64,000 nt of DNA from an uncultured Psychroserpens sp. (GCF_947503375.1 NZ_CANNDQ010000001.1:649678-713677), one strand, 5' to 3'; positions 43,476 to 53,150 are shown, counted from the stretch's first letter. Translations and numbers: made by a program. The notes: generated by a model not told the origin, from the letters alone.

Positions 43476-44886
43476 GATGATACAGGAAGACTATAATATA
43501 TCTACTCATCTTTTACAGCTCATTAGTAGTGAACAAGCCTATCAATATAACGTGATTCCTGTGGATGAAAATGACAATGAAATCGTTTTCAAATCGGAAG
43601 ATACTTCAGAAGCTCTACGACAAGAATTACAAGTCGTAATTGGAAAATCGATACGACTCATTTATGAACCTATTGAGAACATAAAACACTATTTAGCAAC
43701 AAATTACAGAATGAAAAAGAATGCTCAATCACAAGCATTTCATTATGCTTCTGATTTTTTAGAGCAATTACTTACCACAGCCAAAGCTATTGGCAGTAGT
43801 GATATTCATTTTGAAGCTTATGAAAATAAGTGTAGAGTTAGATTTAGATTAGATGGAAAGTTAAAAGAGTATTACATCATAAATGCAAAAGACTACCCAA
43901 TCATCATAAACAAACTAAAGATAAAAGCAGGTCTAGATATTTCAGAAAAGCGACTCCCTCAAGATGGCCGTATCACTATAAAAACAGCATCAGAGGAATT
44001 TGATATTAGAGTGTCATCTTTACCAATACTTCATGGCGAAAAAATAGTATTGCGATTATTGAGTAAAGATGCAGATCACATTCAATTGAATGATTTGGGC
44101 TTTTCAGAAAGGGAGTTACAGATTTATAAGGAATCCACAAAAAAACCAAATGGAATTATTTTGATCTCTGGACCTACAGGATCGGGAAAGACAACAACAC
44201 TTTATGCAACATTAAAATTACTAAATGATGAAGATACAAATATTTTAACTATAGAAGATCCTATTGAATATACACTTGAAGGCATTAATCAAGTACAGCT
44301 CAAAGAAAATATTGGACTTGATTTTGCAAGCACACTCAGAACTTTTTTGCGTCAAGATCCTGACGTGATTATGGTTGGAGAAATAAGAGATGCCAAAACT
44401 GCTAATATGGCAATAAGAGCAGCCCTAACAGGGCACTTGGTACTATCTACTATTCATACCAACTCAGCTTGGGGAACTATTTCTAGATTAGTAGACATGA
44501 ATATTCCTCCATTTTTAATTGCAAACACTTTAAATGTTAGTGTAGCACAACGACTCGTTAGAAAACTATGTGCAAACTGTAAGACGAAAAATCCTATTGA
44601 TGAAAACGATTTTCCAAGTTCATTTACTATTCCAAGTGATTTAAAAGAAACATTTACACCTGTTGGTTGTAACGTTTGTTATTATACTGGTTTTTCGGGA
44701 AGAAAAGCTATTTATGAGATCATTCCTGTATCAAAAGAATTGGCGACCTACATCAAAAGTAACGATCTAGATATTGACAACTATATCAAGGAACAAGGCA
44801 TTATTACCTTAAAAGATAATGCTATTGACCTGATCAGAAAAGGCACAACATCTATTGATGAAGTCTATGCATTATTAATTGATTAA
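43465..44886 (+). CDS. gspE: T2SS assembly ATPase GspE
   Basis: 473 residues. An N-terminal domain is followed by the motor: Walker A GPTGSGKTTTLYATL (about 236), Asp box LTIEDPIEY, Walker B DPDVIMVGEIRD and a His box GHLVLSTIHTN. A zinc element with CANC and CNVC lies near residue 375. These mark GspE/PilB ATPases that drive pseudopilus growth at the inner membrane. The start overlaps the peptidase gene by 11 bp; a second Met (43477) would remove the overlap. No PilT partner is present, which favours T2SS over a retracting pilus. Confidence 0.92.
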   Translation: MPFKMIQEDYNISTHLLQLISSEQAYQYNVIPVDENDNEIVFKSEDTSEALRQELQVVIGKSIRLIYEPIENIKHYLATNYRMKKNAQSQAFHYASDFLEQLLTTAKAIGSSDIHFEAYENKCRVRFRLDGKLKEYYIINAKDYPIIINKLKIKAGLDISEKRLPQDGRITIKTASEEFDIRVSSLPILHGEKIVLRLLSKDADHIQLNDLGFSERELQIYKESTKKPNGIILISGPTGSGKTTTLYATLKLLNDEDTNILTIEDPIEYTLEGINQVQLKENIGLDFASTLRTFLRQDPDVIMVGEIRDAKTANMAIRAALTGHLVLSTIHTNSAWGTISRLVDMNIPPFLIANTLNVSVAQRLVRKLCANCKTKNPIDENDFPSSFTIPSDLKETFTPVGCNVCYYTGFSGRKAIYEIIPVSKELATYIKSNDLDIDNYIKEQGIITLKDNAIDLIRKGTTSIDEVYALLID

Positions 44887-44906
44887 TTCCAGAAACAATA
44901 CTGTTT

Positions 44907-47087
44907 ATGAGACTACAAGGAACACAAATAGCATCTATAATATCAATTTTTATAATAGCACTTTTCATTTCATTGTGCCATGCGCAAACCAATGACCGAA
45001 TTACAGTAATTCAAAGTGAATTGTATAAGTTATCAGAAACCAATAAGGGATTGGAAGAAAAACTCAATACCAACATTTCGCTTAATGAAGTCACACTTTC
45101 AAATTTTTTGCTTGCCATATCTAATGTTCATAAACTCAACTTTAATATTTCACCTGAATTAAATAACATCACTATAACAAATAACTTTTCTGATGTTACG
45201 GTTTCTAATGCATTGATTTTTTTATGCAAGGAATACCACCTAGATATTGAGTTTACAGGAAGTATATTATCTATTAAACCGCATGTATCTATTCCAGAAG
45301 ATAAAACATATCCTATTTTAATTGATTATGATCCTTCAGACGAAACCATAACTATAGATACTAAAGACAATGATTTGTATACTGTATTTAAAAACATCAT
45401 GGACGCTAGTGCTAAAAATTTGATGTACGCACCAGGAATGGAAAATCAAAAGATCACATCCTACATAAAAACAACGAATTTTGATTCTGCAATGGATAAA
45501 ATGGCACTCGCCAATAATATGACACTTACAAAAACAAAAGACAATTTCTATGTGTTTGATGAGCAATTTAATTCCGATAAAACCACTAAGAACACACGAC
45601 TAAGAAGTCGTCTAAATCCTAACGTTTTATTTAAAGTCTTAAACAAAGAGCGTCAACTATTGGAAGTTGACTTTGAAAAAGCACCTGTAGCGGATATTGT
45701 AAAGAGTATAGGAGATTCTCTTGATATCAACTTCTTTTTGGCTTCTCCAATTGAACAGGCTGGCACTGTTACTCTAAAAACCAAATCTATAACCTTCGAC
45801 GAGTTGCTCATTAAACTATTTGAGCCACAAACCACGTTAAGAGCAGCAAGTAATTTGTCTAATACTACAACGCAAAGTAATATTAGGCCTTCTAATCAAC
45901 AAACCGATGGCAACCTATCTAATGATTATACCTTTAAAAAAGAAGGAGGTATTTATTTCTTTGGAACTGCTAATCAGTTGAGTGTTCGTAAAATAGAAAT
46001 TATTACACTCAAATACCGTTCGGTCAACTTTATGTCTGATCCTGAATTACTTTCTAGTGGAAGTGCAGTAGCAGATAATTTTGTTACTGCAGGTCAAGGG
46101 CTTCAAAACCGTACAAATTTTAACGGCTTAAATAATGGGAGTTCTATAAATAACAGAACCCAGACGTCGAGAAATCGATCAATACAATCTACTGAAGATT
46201 CGCAGGACATTTTAGAAGTGATTCCTGAAGAAATCAAACAAGATTTGGATTTTAAAGTTGATGTAGAATTGAATAGTATTTACGTTACAGGAACCAGTGC
46301 TAAAATAGAATTTTTCAAAGATTTTATTAAAAAAATAGACAAAAGCATTCCTGTTATTTTAATTGAAGTCATGATTGTTGAAGCTCAAACGAGTAATACG
46401 CTTGAAGCAGGTGTAACTTGGGGTATTGGTGATGAGCCAGCAATTACAAAAGGCGGTTTATTTCCTACTACAGATTTAACTTTAGGTGCAGAAACCATTA
46501 ATAGAGTCATTAATGGATTTAGTAATACTTCGGTTTTTAATTTCGGTAATGTAGTTCCTAACTTTTTTGCCACCGTAAAAGCTATGGAAACCAATGGTAA
46601 TCTTAAAATCAGATCAACACCAAAACTTGCTACTTTAAATGGTCATAGAGCATCATTTTCTAATGGTCAAACATCTTACTATGCTATTGTGAGAAGGGAT
46701 ATTATAGGAAGCGATAATCCGCAAACTACAGAAATTCGTAACTACTTTCCAATTGACGCCAGGCTAGGTCTGGATATCAAACCTTATGTTACTGGAAACA
46801 AACAAGTATTGTTAGATATCAATGTCATTCAATCTAGCTTTGGACAGCGCATAGCTGACGATGCACCACCAGATATTAATTCTCGCACATTCTCTTCTGT
46901 AGTACGCATGGAAGATCAAGATATTGCTGTTTTGGGAGGATTAGAAGAAAATTATAAAAACAATTCTGGTTCAGGAGTTCCCTTTTTAGCAAGGATCCCA
47001 ATTATTAAATGGTTTTTCAGTAAACGAGTTAGAGAGGCACGAAAAACGAAACTCACCGTATTTATTAAACCGACAGTAATTTATTAA
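44907..47087 (+). CDS. gspD: T2SS secretin GspD
   Basis: 726 residues. A Sec signal (about 1-27) is followed by several N-domain repeats (LLAISNVHKLNFNISPELN, then VADIVKSIGDSLDINF) and a linker rich in Asn/Thr. The C-terminal secretin barrel includes IEVMIVEAQT, a gate region and VAVLGGLEEN-like segment IAVLGGLEENYKNNSG, VPFLARIPIIKWFFS. It would form the outer-membrane channel. The start lies 20 bp after gspE, and its stop overlaps the GspL-like gene by one base. Confidence 0.9.
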   Translation: MRLQGTQIASIISIFIIALFISLCHAQTNDRITVIQSELYKLSETNKGLEEKLNTNISLNEVTLSNFLLAISNVHKLNFNISPELNNITITNNFSDVTVSNALIFLCKEYHLDIEFTGSILSIKPHVSIPEDKTYPILIDYDPSDETITIDTKDNDLYTVFKNIMDASAKNLMYAPGMENQKITSYIKTTNFDSAMDKMALANNMTLTKTKDNFYVFDEQFNSDKTTKNTRLRSRLNPNVLFKVLNKERQLLEVDFEKAPVADIVKSIGDSLDINFFLASPIEQAGTVTLKTKSITFDELLIKLFEPQTTLRAASNLSNTTTQSNIRPSNQQTDGNLSNDYTFKKEGGIYFFGTANQLSVRKIEIITLKYRSVNFMSDPELLSSGSAVADNFVTAGQGLQNRTNFNGLNNGSSINNRTQTSRNRSIQSTEDSQDILEVIPEEIKQDLDFKVDVELNSIYVTGTSAKIEFFKDFIKKIDKSIPVILIEVMIVEAQTSNTLEAGVTWGIGDEPAITKGGLFPTTDLTLGAETINRVINGFSNTSVFNFGNVVPNFFATVKAMETNGNLKIRSTPKLATLNGHRASFSNGQTSYYAIVRRDIIGSDNPQTTEIRNYFPIDARLGLDIKPYVTGNKQVLLDINVIQSSFGQRIADDAPPDINSRTFSSVVRMEDQDIAVLGGLEENYKNNSGSGVPFLARIPIIKWFFSKRVREARKTKLTVFIKPTVIY

Positions 47088-48298
47088 TGAAACCTAAATT
47101 GTCATCATACTTAACTTTTGAAAATCAATTTTATAGTATTGAACTAACACAGTTGAATGGTGAAACGTTGTATTATGGAATCCAATTAAGAAAAAAGAAA
47201 AACCAAGTAGAACTAGAAGATTGTTTTACCTATTCTAATATAAAAGATACTTCAAAATACATCCCAAAAAACAAAGCCACTTTCTTAATCATTAATAACC
47301 AATTTGTAATCACAAAACGAATAGAGAATAGTGAAGCAGACCATTTAAAACTTTTAAATCTAGCGTTTCCAAATATTAAGGTTGATGATTTTTACTATGA
47401 AATTTTACAACAAGAACACATTCATTTTATAGCTATTTGTAGAAGATCACATTTAGATGCTATTTTAAATGATTTCAAATCTAAAAACATTTGTATTGTT
47501 GACTTTTCTTTGGGTAATTTAATGATTGCCTCTTTGACAGGTTATATCTCAGAACACAAGATTCATACAAATAATGCATGTATTATTTGTGATGATGGAC
47601 AGATAACAGATATTCAATTGACTAGTACTAGTAATTCAGTATACGATTGCAATACTGTAAAAATTGAAAACAAAGATGTATTGAATTTTTCTGGCGCTTT
47701 GAGTTTAGTTACTAAAACAAAAAACACTAGATCATACTTCGATAATACTCAAGAAGATTTAGTACGTAATTATAAGGAAAAACAATTTTTTATTCAATTT
47801 CTTAAAATTGGGCTTGTCACGCTTTTTTGTGCTTTGCTGCTAAACTTTTTCGTATTTAATAACTACCATAAAAAAATTGATGAACTCAGAGAAACAACAC
47901 AAGTTTTAAATTCATCAAAAAGTAAGGTGGTTCATCTAAATGAAACCGTACAGAAAGCACAAAAAACCGTTGAAGACATTTTAAGAGCTAATAATTCTAA
48001 AAGCTCTTATTACACGAACGTGTTGATTAAAGATTTGCCAGAACAAATCCGTTTATCTGAATTTAACTACCAACCATTACTGAAAAAAATAAAGGAAAAA
48101 AAGCCCATTGAAAATGAATTGAACACCATCCTAGTTTCGGGTAGTATTTATGAGCGCACTTCATTTTCAGATTGGATTATTTCACTTGAACAAATCAATT
48201 GGATTGCATCGGTTGAGATCATAAAGTTTGAAGACGTTTCAAAATCATCTTCTGTATTTTCAATCAAAATTAATATAAAGCATGACACAAAAAACTAA
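47087..48298 (+). CDS. GspL/PilM-PilN-like inner-membrane protein
   Basis: 403 residues: a cytoplasmic part of about 235 residues with an actin-like/PilM-type pattern, one membrane segment (about 237-257, FLKIGLVTLFCALLLNFFVF), then a coiled coil and a small ferredoxin-like periplasmic domain. This is the layout of GspL, which couples the GspE ATPase to the envelope. It sits between the secretin and GspM-like genes, overlapping both. Assigned by topology and position because sequence similarity is low. Confidence 0.65.
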   Translation: MKPKLSSYLTFENQFYSIELTQLNGETLYYGIQLRKKKNQVELEDCFTYSNIKDTSKYIPKNKATFLIINNQFVITKRIENSEADHLKLLNLAFPNIKVDDFYYEILQQEHIHFIAICRRSHLDAILNDFKSKNICIVDFSLGNLMIASLTGYISEHKIHTNNACIICDDGQITDIQLTSTSNSVYDCNTVKIENKDVLNFSGALSLVTKTKNTRSYFDNTQEDLVRNYKEKQFFIQFLKIGLVTLFCALLLNFFVFNNYHKKIDELRETTQVLNSSKSKVVHLNETVQKAQKTVEDILRANNSKSSYYTNVLIKDLPEQIRLSEFNYQPLLKKIKEKKPIENELNTILVSGSIYERTSFSDWIISLEQINWIASVEIIKFEDVSKSSSVFSIKINIKHDTKN

Positions 48299-48794
48299 AA
48301 ACATCATTCTGATTATTAGCTTTTTAGCAGTGCTATATATAGCATATAAATTTGCCTTTTCTAATACGATAGACCTAAGAAAAGAGTATCATACATTAAA
48401 AAAAGAAGCGGTTATGTTTGATAATATGCCAATGCAATTATCTTCTCTAAAGCAAAAGGAGCGCTATTACGATTCGTTATTGACCAAGTATCAACTGCAT
48501 GGAAATTCAATTCAAAATAACATACTTAAAACTATTAATCGGTATGCTGATAGTAACAATATTAAAGTTACTAATTTTATTGAGCCGCATAGTATTAATA
48601 AGAACGATCTAAAAATCAATACTTATCAATTTACTTTAGAGGGTCATTATAGCGATATAGTTACCTTGGTCTACAATTTAGAACAACACACCAAGTTTGG
48701 AGAAATAATCAATTTGAATTTTGAAAAGAAAAAAGACTTTAAGACTGGGATATATTATTTACAAGCCCATATTTTATTAAAAAGCTTTGGATAG
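48282..48794 (+). CDS. GspM/PilO-like inner-membrane protein
   Basis: 170 residues: an N-terminal membrane helix (about 7-25), a coiled-coil region, then an alpha/beta periplasmic domain. This is the layout of GspM/PilO, partner of GspL in the inner-membrane platform. It overlaps the GspL-like gene by 17 bp and is the last gene of the + strand unit, convergent with gspF at 14 bp. Confidence 0.65.
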   Translation: MTQKTKNIILIISFLAVLYIAYKFAFSNTIDLRKEYHTLKKEAVMFDNMPMQLSSLKQKERYYDSLLTKYQLHGNSIQNNILKTINRYADSNNIKVTNFIEPHSINKNDLKINTYQFTLEGHYSDIVTLVYNLEQHTKFGEIINLNFEKKKDFKTGIYYLQAHILLKSFG

Positions 48795-48808
48795 ATTTTT
48801 ATTATGTG

Positions 48809-49942
48809 TTAAATCAAACTACTTAATTTAAACATTGGCAAATACATTGCAATGAGTATAAAACCAACAAATACACCAATGAAAATAATAATAAACGGTT
48901 CCATAAGATTAGATAAGGTCTTAGAACTGTTTTGAACTTTTGAGCTGTATAACGTATTTAATCTACCAAAGATATATTCACTTTGATTCGTTTCTTCAGC
49001 AACTTTTACTAATGCTATCATTCTATTATCAAATAGTTTATGCTTCTCTAGCGAACTACTCAATGAATTTCCTTGAATCACATTGGTTTCTATGGCATTA
49101 AGTGCCTTGGTAAGTGGATAAAAATCAATCATCTTTTTGACCAAATTAATACTATCTACTATGGGTACTTTTGATGCGGTAAGAAGCATCATCGATTGCG
49201 TGAACTGTGATAAATAAACTGTTTTCATAAAATTTCCAATAAAGGGTATTTTAACAAGTATAGCCGTTTTTATTCGTTTGTACCATTGTTTATTCTTTAC
49301 AAAAGCACTTAAAACAAGAACACTTAAAATACCAATAAGGAACAACCATCCATAAGTTTGAATTAAGTTTGATAGTTTAATCACAAACAAAGTTATGGCT
49401 GGTAACTCTACATTTTGTTGCTTAAATATATCTTGAAACATAGGCACAACAAATTGCAACATAAAAATAACAACCAATATAGCAGTGCTTAATATGATAA
49501 CAGGGTAGGTCAGTGCGTTTATAAGCTGTCTGCGTTGCTCATTTTTTTTTGCATAAAACGAACCTAGTTGCTCTGTTATTTCAGCTATACTACCTGTTTC
49601 CTCGCCAATTTTTATCGAATGATATTCATAATTTGAAAATTCTTTATAAGTATTGATCGCTTCTGAGAAGCTAAGTCCTCCAATAATACGTTGAAGAATA
49701 TCATGTAGAATCGCTTTTGTACGTTTATCCTTTTGTGAACTACTAATCAGCTCAAGCGCTTGCTTTAATGTAATACCAGCATTAATCAAAACACTAAGCT
49801 CAGTATAAAAATCCTCCTTGAGTTTATTAGAAAATGGCTTTTTAAGAACCACTACTTCTTTACTTAGCATCACTTCAATGCTATTAATAGGCTTACTATT
49901 GCTATCTCGATTTTGCTTTATTTGATCTAATTGAAATGCCAT
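48809..49942 (-). CDS. gspF: T2SS platform protein GspF
   Basis: 377 residues with the typical duplicated cytoplasmic GspF domain (FYTELSVLINAGITLKQALE in the first; LSQFTQSMMLLTASKVPIVD in the second) and three membrane segments (about 150-175, 195-215, 345-370). It forms the inner-membrane platform with GspE/L/M. The stretch GEETGSIAEITEQLG is a family hallmark. It overlaps the upstream pseudopilin gene by one base. Confidence 0.9.
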   Translation of the reverse strand: MAFQLDQIKQNRDSNSKPINSIEVMLSKEVVVLKKPFSNKLKEDFYTELSVLINAGITLKQALELISSSQKDKRTKAILHDILQRIIGGLSFSEAINTYKEFSNYEYHSIKIGEETGSIAEITEQLGSFYAKKNEQRRQLINALTYPVIILSTAILVVIFMLQFVVPMFQDIFKQQNVELPAITLFVIKLSNLIQTYGWLFLIGILSVLVLSAFVKNKQWYKRIKTAILVKIPFIGNFMKTVYLSQFTQSMMLLTASKVPIVDSINLVKKMIDFYPLTKALNAIETNVIQGNSLSSSLEKHKLFDNRMIALVKVAEETNQSEYIFGRLNTLYSSKVQNSSKTLSNLMEPFIIIFIGVFVGFILIAMYLPMFKLSSLI

Positions 49943-50400
49943 TAATTCATGAACTGTGTTGCATCATTTTTTTTATAAATAAAAAGATGTTGATTTCTAT
50001 GTTTTTTTGATGACCCAAATCGGATTGCATCAATATTTCCATTTGACACTTCATTACCATCAAAAAAAAATTGCTTATGTACAAACTCGATATGAAAAGT
50101 GTCGGTTGATCTTGTAATAAAATCAGGCTTTAAGTAGTAAACCATGGAGTCTGAATCAGACTTGAATAAGAGCTTATTTTCAGCATTTGAATATGATAAC
50201 TTATTATATCTATTTATATCTATCCAAAGTGATTGCTCTAGTTGATTAAGTTGTGTTGTGCTTTTTAAATTCTCTTGTATAGACCACATATGACGTTGTA
50301 CTAAAGTTAAAACTGTAAAAGCCATACCAATAACGATACTTGTAATAATAATTGTGATGAGCATTTCATTTAATGTATAAGCATTAACTTTTGATTTCAT
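49942..50400 (-). CDS. Minor pseudopilin (GspJ-like)
   Basis: 152 residues. The pilin-type N-terminus has basic KSKVNA before YTLNEMLITIIITSIVIGMA, with Glu at +5. The rest is a beta-rich globular head. It overlaps the next upstream pseudopilin gene by 4 bp (ATGA), a coupling typical of GspH-K clusters. Assignment to J rather than H or I is by order and size only. Confidence 0.65.
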   Translation of the reverse strand: MKSKVNAYTLNEMLITIIITSIVIGMAFTVLTLVQRHMWSIQENLKSTTQLNQLEQSLWIDINRYNKLSYSNAENKLLFKSDSDSMVYYLKPDFITRSTDTFHIEFVHKQFFFDGNEVSNGNIDAIRFGSSKKHRNQHLFIYKKNDATQFMN

Positions 50401-50729
50401 TGGTTATGAATTATTGATTCTACGAGCTTTTTTGTAGCTAGATTCTCTGCAGAGAATATGATTAATTCTAAAGCATCTTGTTTTCGGTTTTTCACAGAAA
50501 GTATCCAATCTCCATATTCATCTTGATAGGGTATGCTAATTTTTTTATTAATATATAAATACTCCAATTCGTTAAGCTTAGATGCAACAGCTCTTGTATC
50601 ATTCTTGATGACATTATTAAACAAGTTGTTCAAGATGAAACTAGAAACCACAAAAATGACTATAATTAAAACAGTCGCTATTAATGTTTCCATGAGCGTA
50701 GATGCCTTAATCTTTTTTAGTAAAGCCAT
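50397..50729 (-). CDS. Minor pseudopilin (GspI-like)
   Basis: 110 residues. A short basic leader KKIKA is followed by STLMETLIATVLIIVIFVVS, a class III pilin signal with Glu at +5. The remainder is a small head domain. It overlaps genes on both sides by a few bases and fits GspI in size. Confidence 0.65.
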   Translation of the reverse strand: MALLKKIKASTLMETLIATVLIIVIFVVSSFILNNLFNNVIKNDTRAVASKLNELEYLYINKKISIPYQDEYGDWILSVKNRKQDALELIIFSAENLATKKLVESIIHNQ

Positions 50730-51973
50730 TTTGCTATCTTTTTCTTACTAGTCTCACTTGGTGCTCCAACGAATTGTTTTGTCAATTTATTGATATTTAT
50801 TTCAGCATTATATAAGTGATTTTGGTACGTGGTTCCTTTGTTTTTTACAATAAAGTTTTTAGCGTATACTGTGCCAAAAACATGCCCTTTCAACTCCATA
50901 TTTTGTTCGCAATACACCTCGCCTTCAATTTCAGCATCAGTATCAATCCTCAATTGCACATCATAGTTTATGTTTGATGTTTTTCCTAAACACAAAACAC
51001 TTCCTTTAACTTTTGATGTAGGTTTCATCTCTAAAACATGAGCCTCATTTTCTTTCTCAGCCGAAAAATCTTTAAATAAAACTAATGAAGATGGGTAGTC
51101 TAATATCACATTTTCAGAAACTGTAATGCTTTGACTCGCAAATGCTTGCAACGTTCCTTCGAAACTGTTCAGAATATTTATAATAGGCGCTATTAGAATT
51201 ACATCATTTAATTTAGCTGTTTCATGAACGCTGATTTTTGTATCAGATCTCACTACAATATGACCACAAAGCTCAATATCGTGCAATATGATATCAGCAT
51301 CACTATAAGCTAGTAACATTGAATTGTTGAACGAGTTGGTTTGCTTTTTTGTAGACTCTAGATTTAAAAACTCAGTAGTGTTTTGATTATATGGAGGTAG
51401 CGCTATTAAAGATTCTATATGTGTTATCAAATCATCTTTTAGCTTAGGAAATTGTTGACTTACTAGGATTTTACCATTAACTAAAGTTGATCCATAATAG
51501 GAATGACCTGATATGTGACCCGTCTTGACGCCACGTTTTGGCAAGTAGACGAGTCCTTCAATCTTGGTGTCACCTACCACAACCAAAGGGTAATTATTAT
51601 CTTTTAAGTAAAGGCTTATTTTAGGCTCTTCTTGTTGACTACCTACTAATGCTATTTTACTGAACGTTTTACTTTTTAGTTCTGTTTTGGCAGTCACTTG
51701 TTCGAAAACACCCCAAAACGTTTTTTTTACTTTGAGGGATTTATAGTCTTCACCGTATAATGAAACATCAGTTAATTTGTTTAAGTCTACAGGTTGGGTT
51801 AATGCATATTGAATGCCTTTATCTGTTAATTTAACCATTTCTATCATATGGTTAGTTTGCAACTTAAATTGTTTATGCGTATGCAGTAATATGATAAAGG
51901 ATGACAGTATTAAAGCTATTATAATAACAATAAAAATCACCAACTGCAATGCGCCTGCCCTTAGTTTTTTCAT
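50717..51973 (-). CDS. Pilin-like tip/assembly protein with beta-helix body (GspK position)
   Basis: 418 residues. The N-terminus KKLRAGALQLVIFIVIIIAL resembles a pilin signal, with a membrane helix at about 10-30, but +5 Glu is absent (GALQ), as often in GspK. The large body has bactofilin- or PilX-like repeating short strands (VVVGDTKIEGLVYL, GSVLCLGK, AEIEGEVYC). Its place upstream of the I- and J-like genes is that of GspK, which caps the pseudopilus. The beta-helical body is unusual for GspK. Confidence 0.55.
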   Translation of the reverse strand: MKKLRAGALQLVIFIVIIIALILSSFIILLHTHKQFKLQTNHMIEMVKLTDKGIQYALTQPVDLNKLTDVSLYGEDYKSLKVKKTFWGVFEQVTAKTELKSKTFSKIALVGSQQEEPKISLYLKDNNYPLVVVGDTKIEGLVYLPKRGVKTGHISGHSYYGSTLVNGKILVSQQFPKLKDDLITHIESLIALPPYNQNTTEFLNLESTKKQTNSFNNSMLLAYSDADIILHDIELCGHIVVRSDTKISVHETAKLNDVILIAPIINILNSFEGTLQAFASQSITVSENVILDYPSSLVLFKDFSAEKENEAHVLEMKPTSKVKGSVLCLGKTSNINYDVQLRIDTDAEIEGEVYCEQNMELKGHVFGTVYAKNFIVKNKGTTYQNHLYNAEININKLTKQFVGAPSETSKKKIAKWLY

Positions 51974-52437
51974 GACTGATTTTTTCGCTTAAACATTTTT
52001 TGCTGCTTATTGAAACGAAGCATGACAGCATCATTATTGCCATACAACAGTTTAACGTCGTTTTTGATCTGCCCTTTTTTAAATAAATATTGCTTACTAT
52101 TGATGGAAATAACATAGACGTTTTGTTCTCGATTACTATGCTTTATCATACCTAAATATTCTATAAGTAACCATGGTGTAGTTTGACTTTTAATTTTGGT
52201 AATTTTTGATTGTGATCTTTTCCTCGTGACTATTCCTAAAAAAGGATCTTTGTCTACGGGTTGGATTGAAAACGTATCAATTTTTGTATCTACTTTAAAT
52301 TTTTTTATAGGTGAATAATTTTGTTGCTTTTGTTCAGGTAATTTAGGATTTATACCAGTAACTATTTTATAACCAATTATTCCCCAAACAGAGACTACAA
52401 GAACCAAAAGTATGTATGTCTTTTTTTTATTCTTCAA
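51970..52437 (-). CDS. GspC/PilP-like protein
   Basis: 155 residues: an N-terminal membrane helix (about 8-26), a linker with the DPFLG segment common to GspC and PilP homology regions, and a beta-rich domain (WLLIEYLGMI ... YVISINSKQYLFKKG). GspC/PilP links the inner-membrane platform to the secretin. It overlaps the adjacent genes by 4 and 11 bp, so it belongs to the minus-strand T2SS unit. Confidence 0.65.
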   Translation of the reverse strand: MKNKKKTYILLVLVVSVWGIIGYKIVTGINPKLPEQKQQNYSPIKKFKVDTKIDTFSIQPVDKDPFLGIVTRKRSQSKITKIKSQTTPWLLIEYLGMIKHSNREQNVYVISINSKQYLFKKGQIKNDVKLLYGNNDAVMLRFNKQQKMFKRKNQS

Positions 52438-52789
52438 TAGTTAAATTTTGTGTAGTATATTGAGTTTCAAAAGCAAAGTTTACTGCTTTTACACGCCACT
52501 GATATGAGTTTTCAGGAAGTGTTTTTGTGAAATTTGGAATAGATATTATAGTGTCTTCTACTATTTGAATAGGGTTCTCAAAATCAGGTGTAGCAATTTG
52601 TAATTGATAGTTATCACCATACACTAATGGCTGCCATGCAAAATTAATTGTGCTCATTTGAATGGTAGAGTTGTTGCTTGGTGCAAGTATAATAATGCGA
52701 GCTTCAGAGATGTCTTCTACCTCAATGATATCTTTGCAGTTATAGGCTATGGCAATTAGTAACAATAAGGGTATTACTTTTTTTAGCAT
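52427..52789 (-). CDS. Lipoprotein with fibronectin-III-like domain
   Basis: 120 residues. Lipobox AIAYNC follows a hydrophobic stretch; the remainder is one FN3-like beta sandwich (TINFAWQPLVYGDNYQLQIA ... YQWRVKAVN). It is first in the minus-strand T2SS unit. A pilotin-like role for the secretin is possible but not shown. A direct-repeat site lies 60-90 bp upstream. Confidence 0.65.
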   Translation of the reverse strand: MLKKVIPLLLLIAIAYNCKDIIEVEDISEARIIILAPSNNSTIQMSTINFAWQPLVYGDNYQLQIATPDFENPIQIVEDTIISIPNFTKTLPENSYQWRVKAVNFAFETQYTTQNLTIEE

Positions 52790-52847
52790 CTTATTTTATA
52801 TCAAATTGTTTTGATATAAAATTACTGACTAAGACTTAATATCAGAT

Positions 52848-52880
52848 AAGGTTAAAGCTTAATAAAACTAAGGCTATTGC
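52848..52880. promoter_or_regulatory. Direct repeats AAGGTTAAAGC/AAGGCTATTGC, 22-nt step
   Basis: AAGGTTAAAGC begins at 52848 and AAGGCTATTGC at 52870, the same 22-nt step as the pair at 41801/41823. It lies upstream of the minus-strand T2SS unit (start 52789). Likely binding site for a shared regulator. Confidence 0.5.
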
Positions 52881-52902
52881 TTAAGTATTTTGAACTTTCT
52901 TG

Positions 52903-53139
52903 CTAACCTTTATAGTTTTCTGGAGAAAAGTCTTTAACCGATTCAATGTTATCGATCACCGTATTTAGATTTTGCATAAGATTAAGCGCTCTACTTGATT
53001 CTTGTCTGTCCATTTCGAATTTAGTTAGACAACCAGGACAATCTTGACTCTTAGCATAAAGTAAGCTTTTTAATGTTACTTCGATGAAAAAATTACAATT
53101 TGGGCAGTTAAATCCGGATTTTTTTTCAGGTTCTTTCAT
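52903..53139 (-). CDS. Small zinc-ribbon protein
   Basis: 78 residues. Two CxxC pairs (CPNC, CPGC) form a zinc ribbon in the first half; a helix follows. No signal peptide, so it is cytoplasmic. It is 11 bp after a DUF2589-type gene and last in the protease/DUF2589 unit. Function unknown. Confidence 0.65.
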   Translation of the reverse strand: MKEPEKKSGFNCPNCNFFIEVTLKSLLYAKSQDCPGCLTKFEMDRQESSRALNLMQNLNTVIDNIESVKDFSPENYKG

Positions 53140-53150
53140 AATATTTTGTT

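Noticed and set aside
43465..52437. Type IV pilus instead of T2SS
   Set aside because: No PilT-type retraction ATPase and only short minor pseudopilins are seen. GspD/E/F/L/M-like order fits T2SS better, though the two systems are related and a pilus-like variant cannot be fully excluded.
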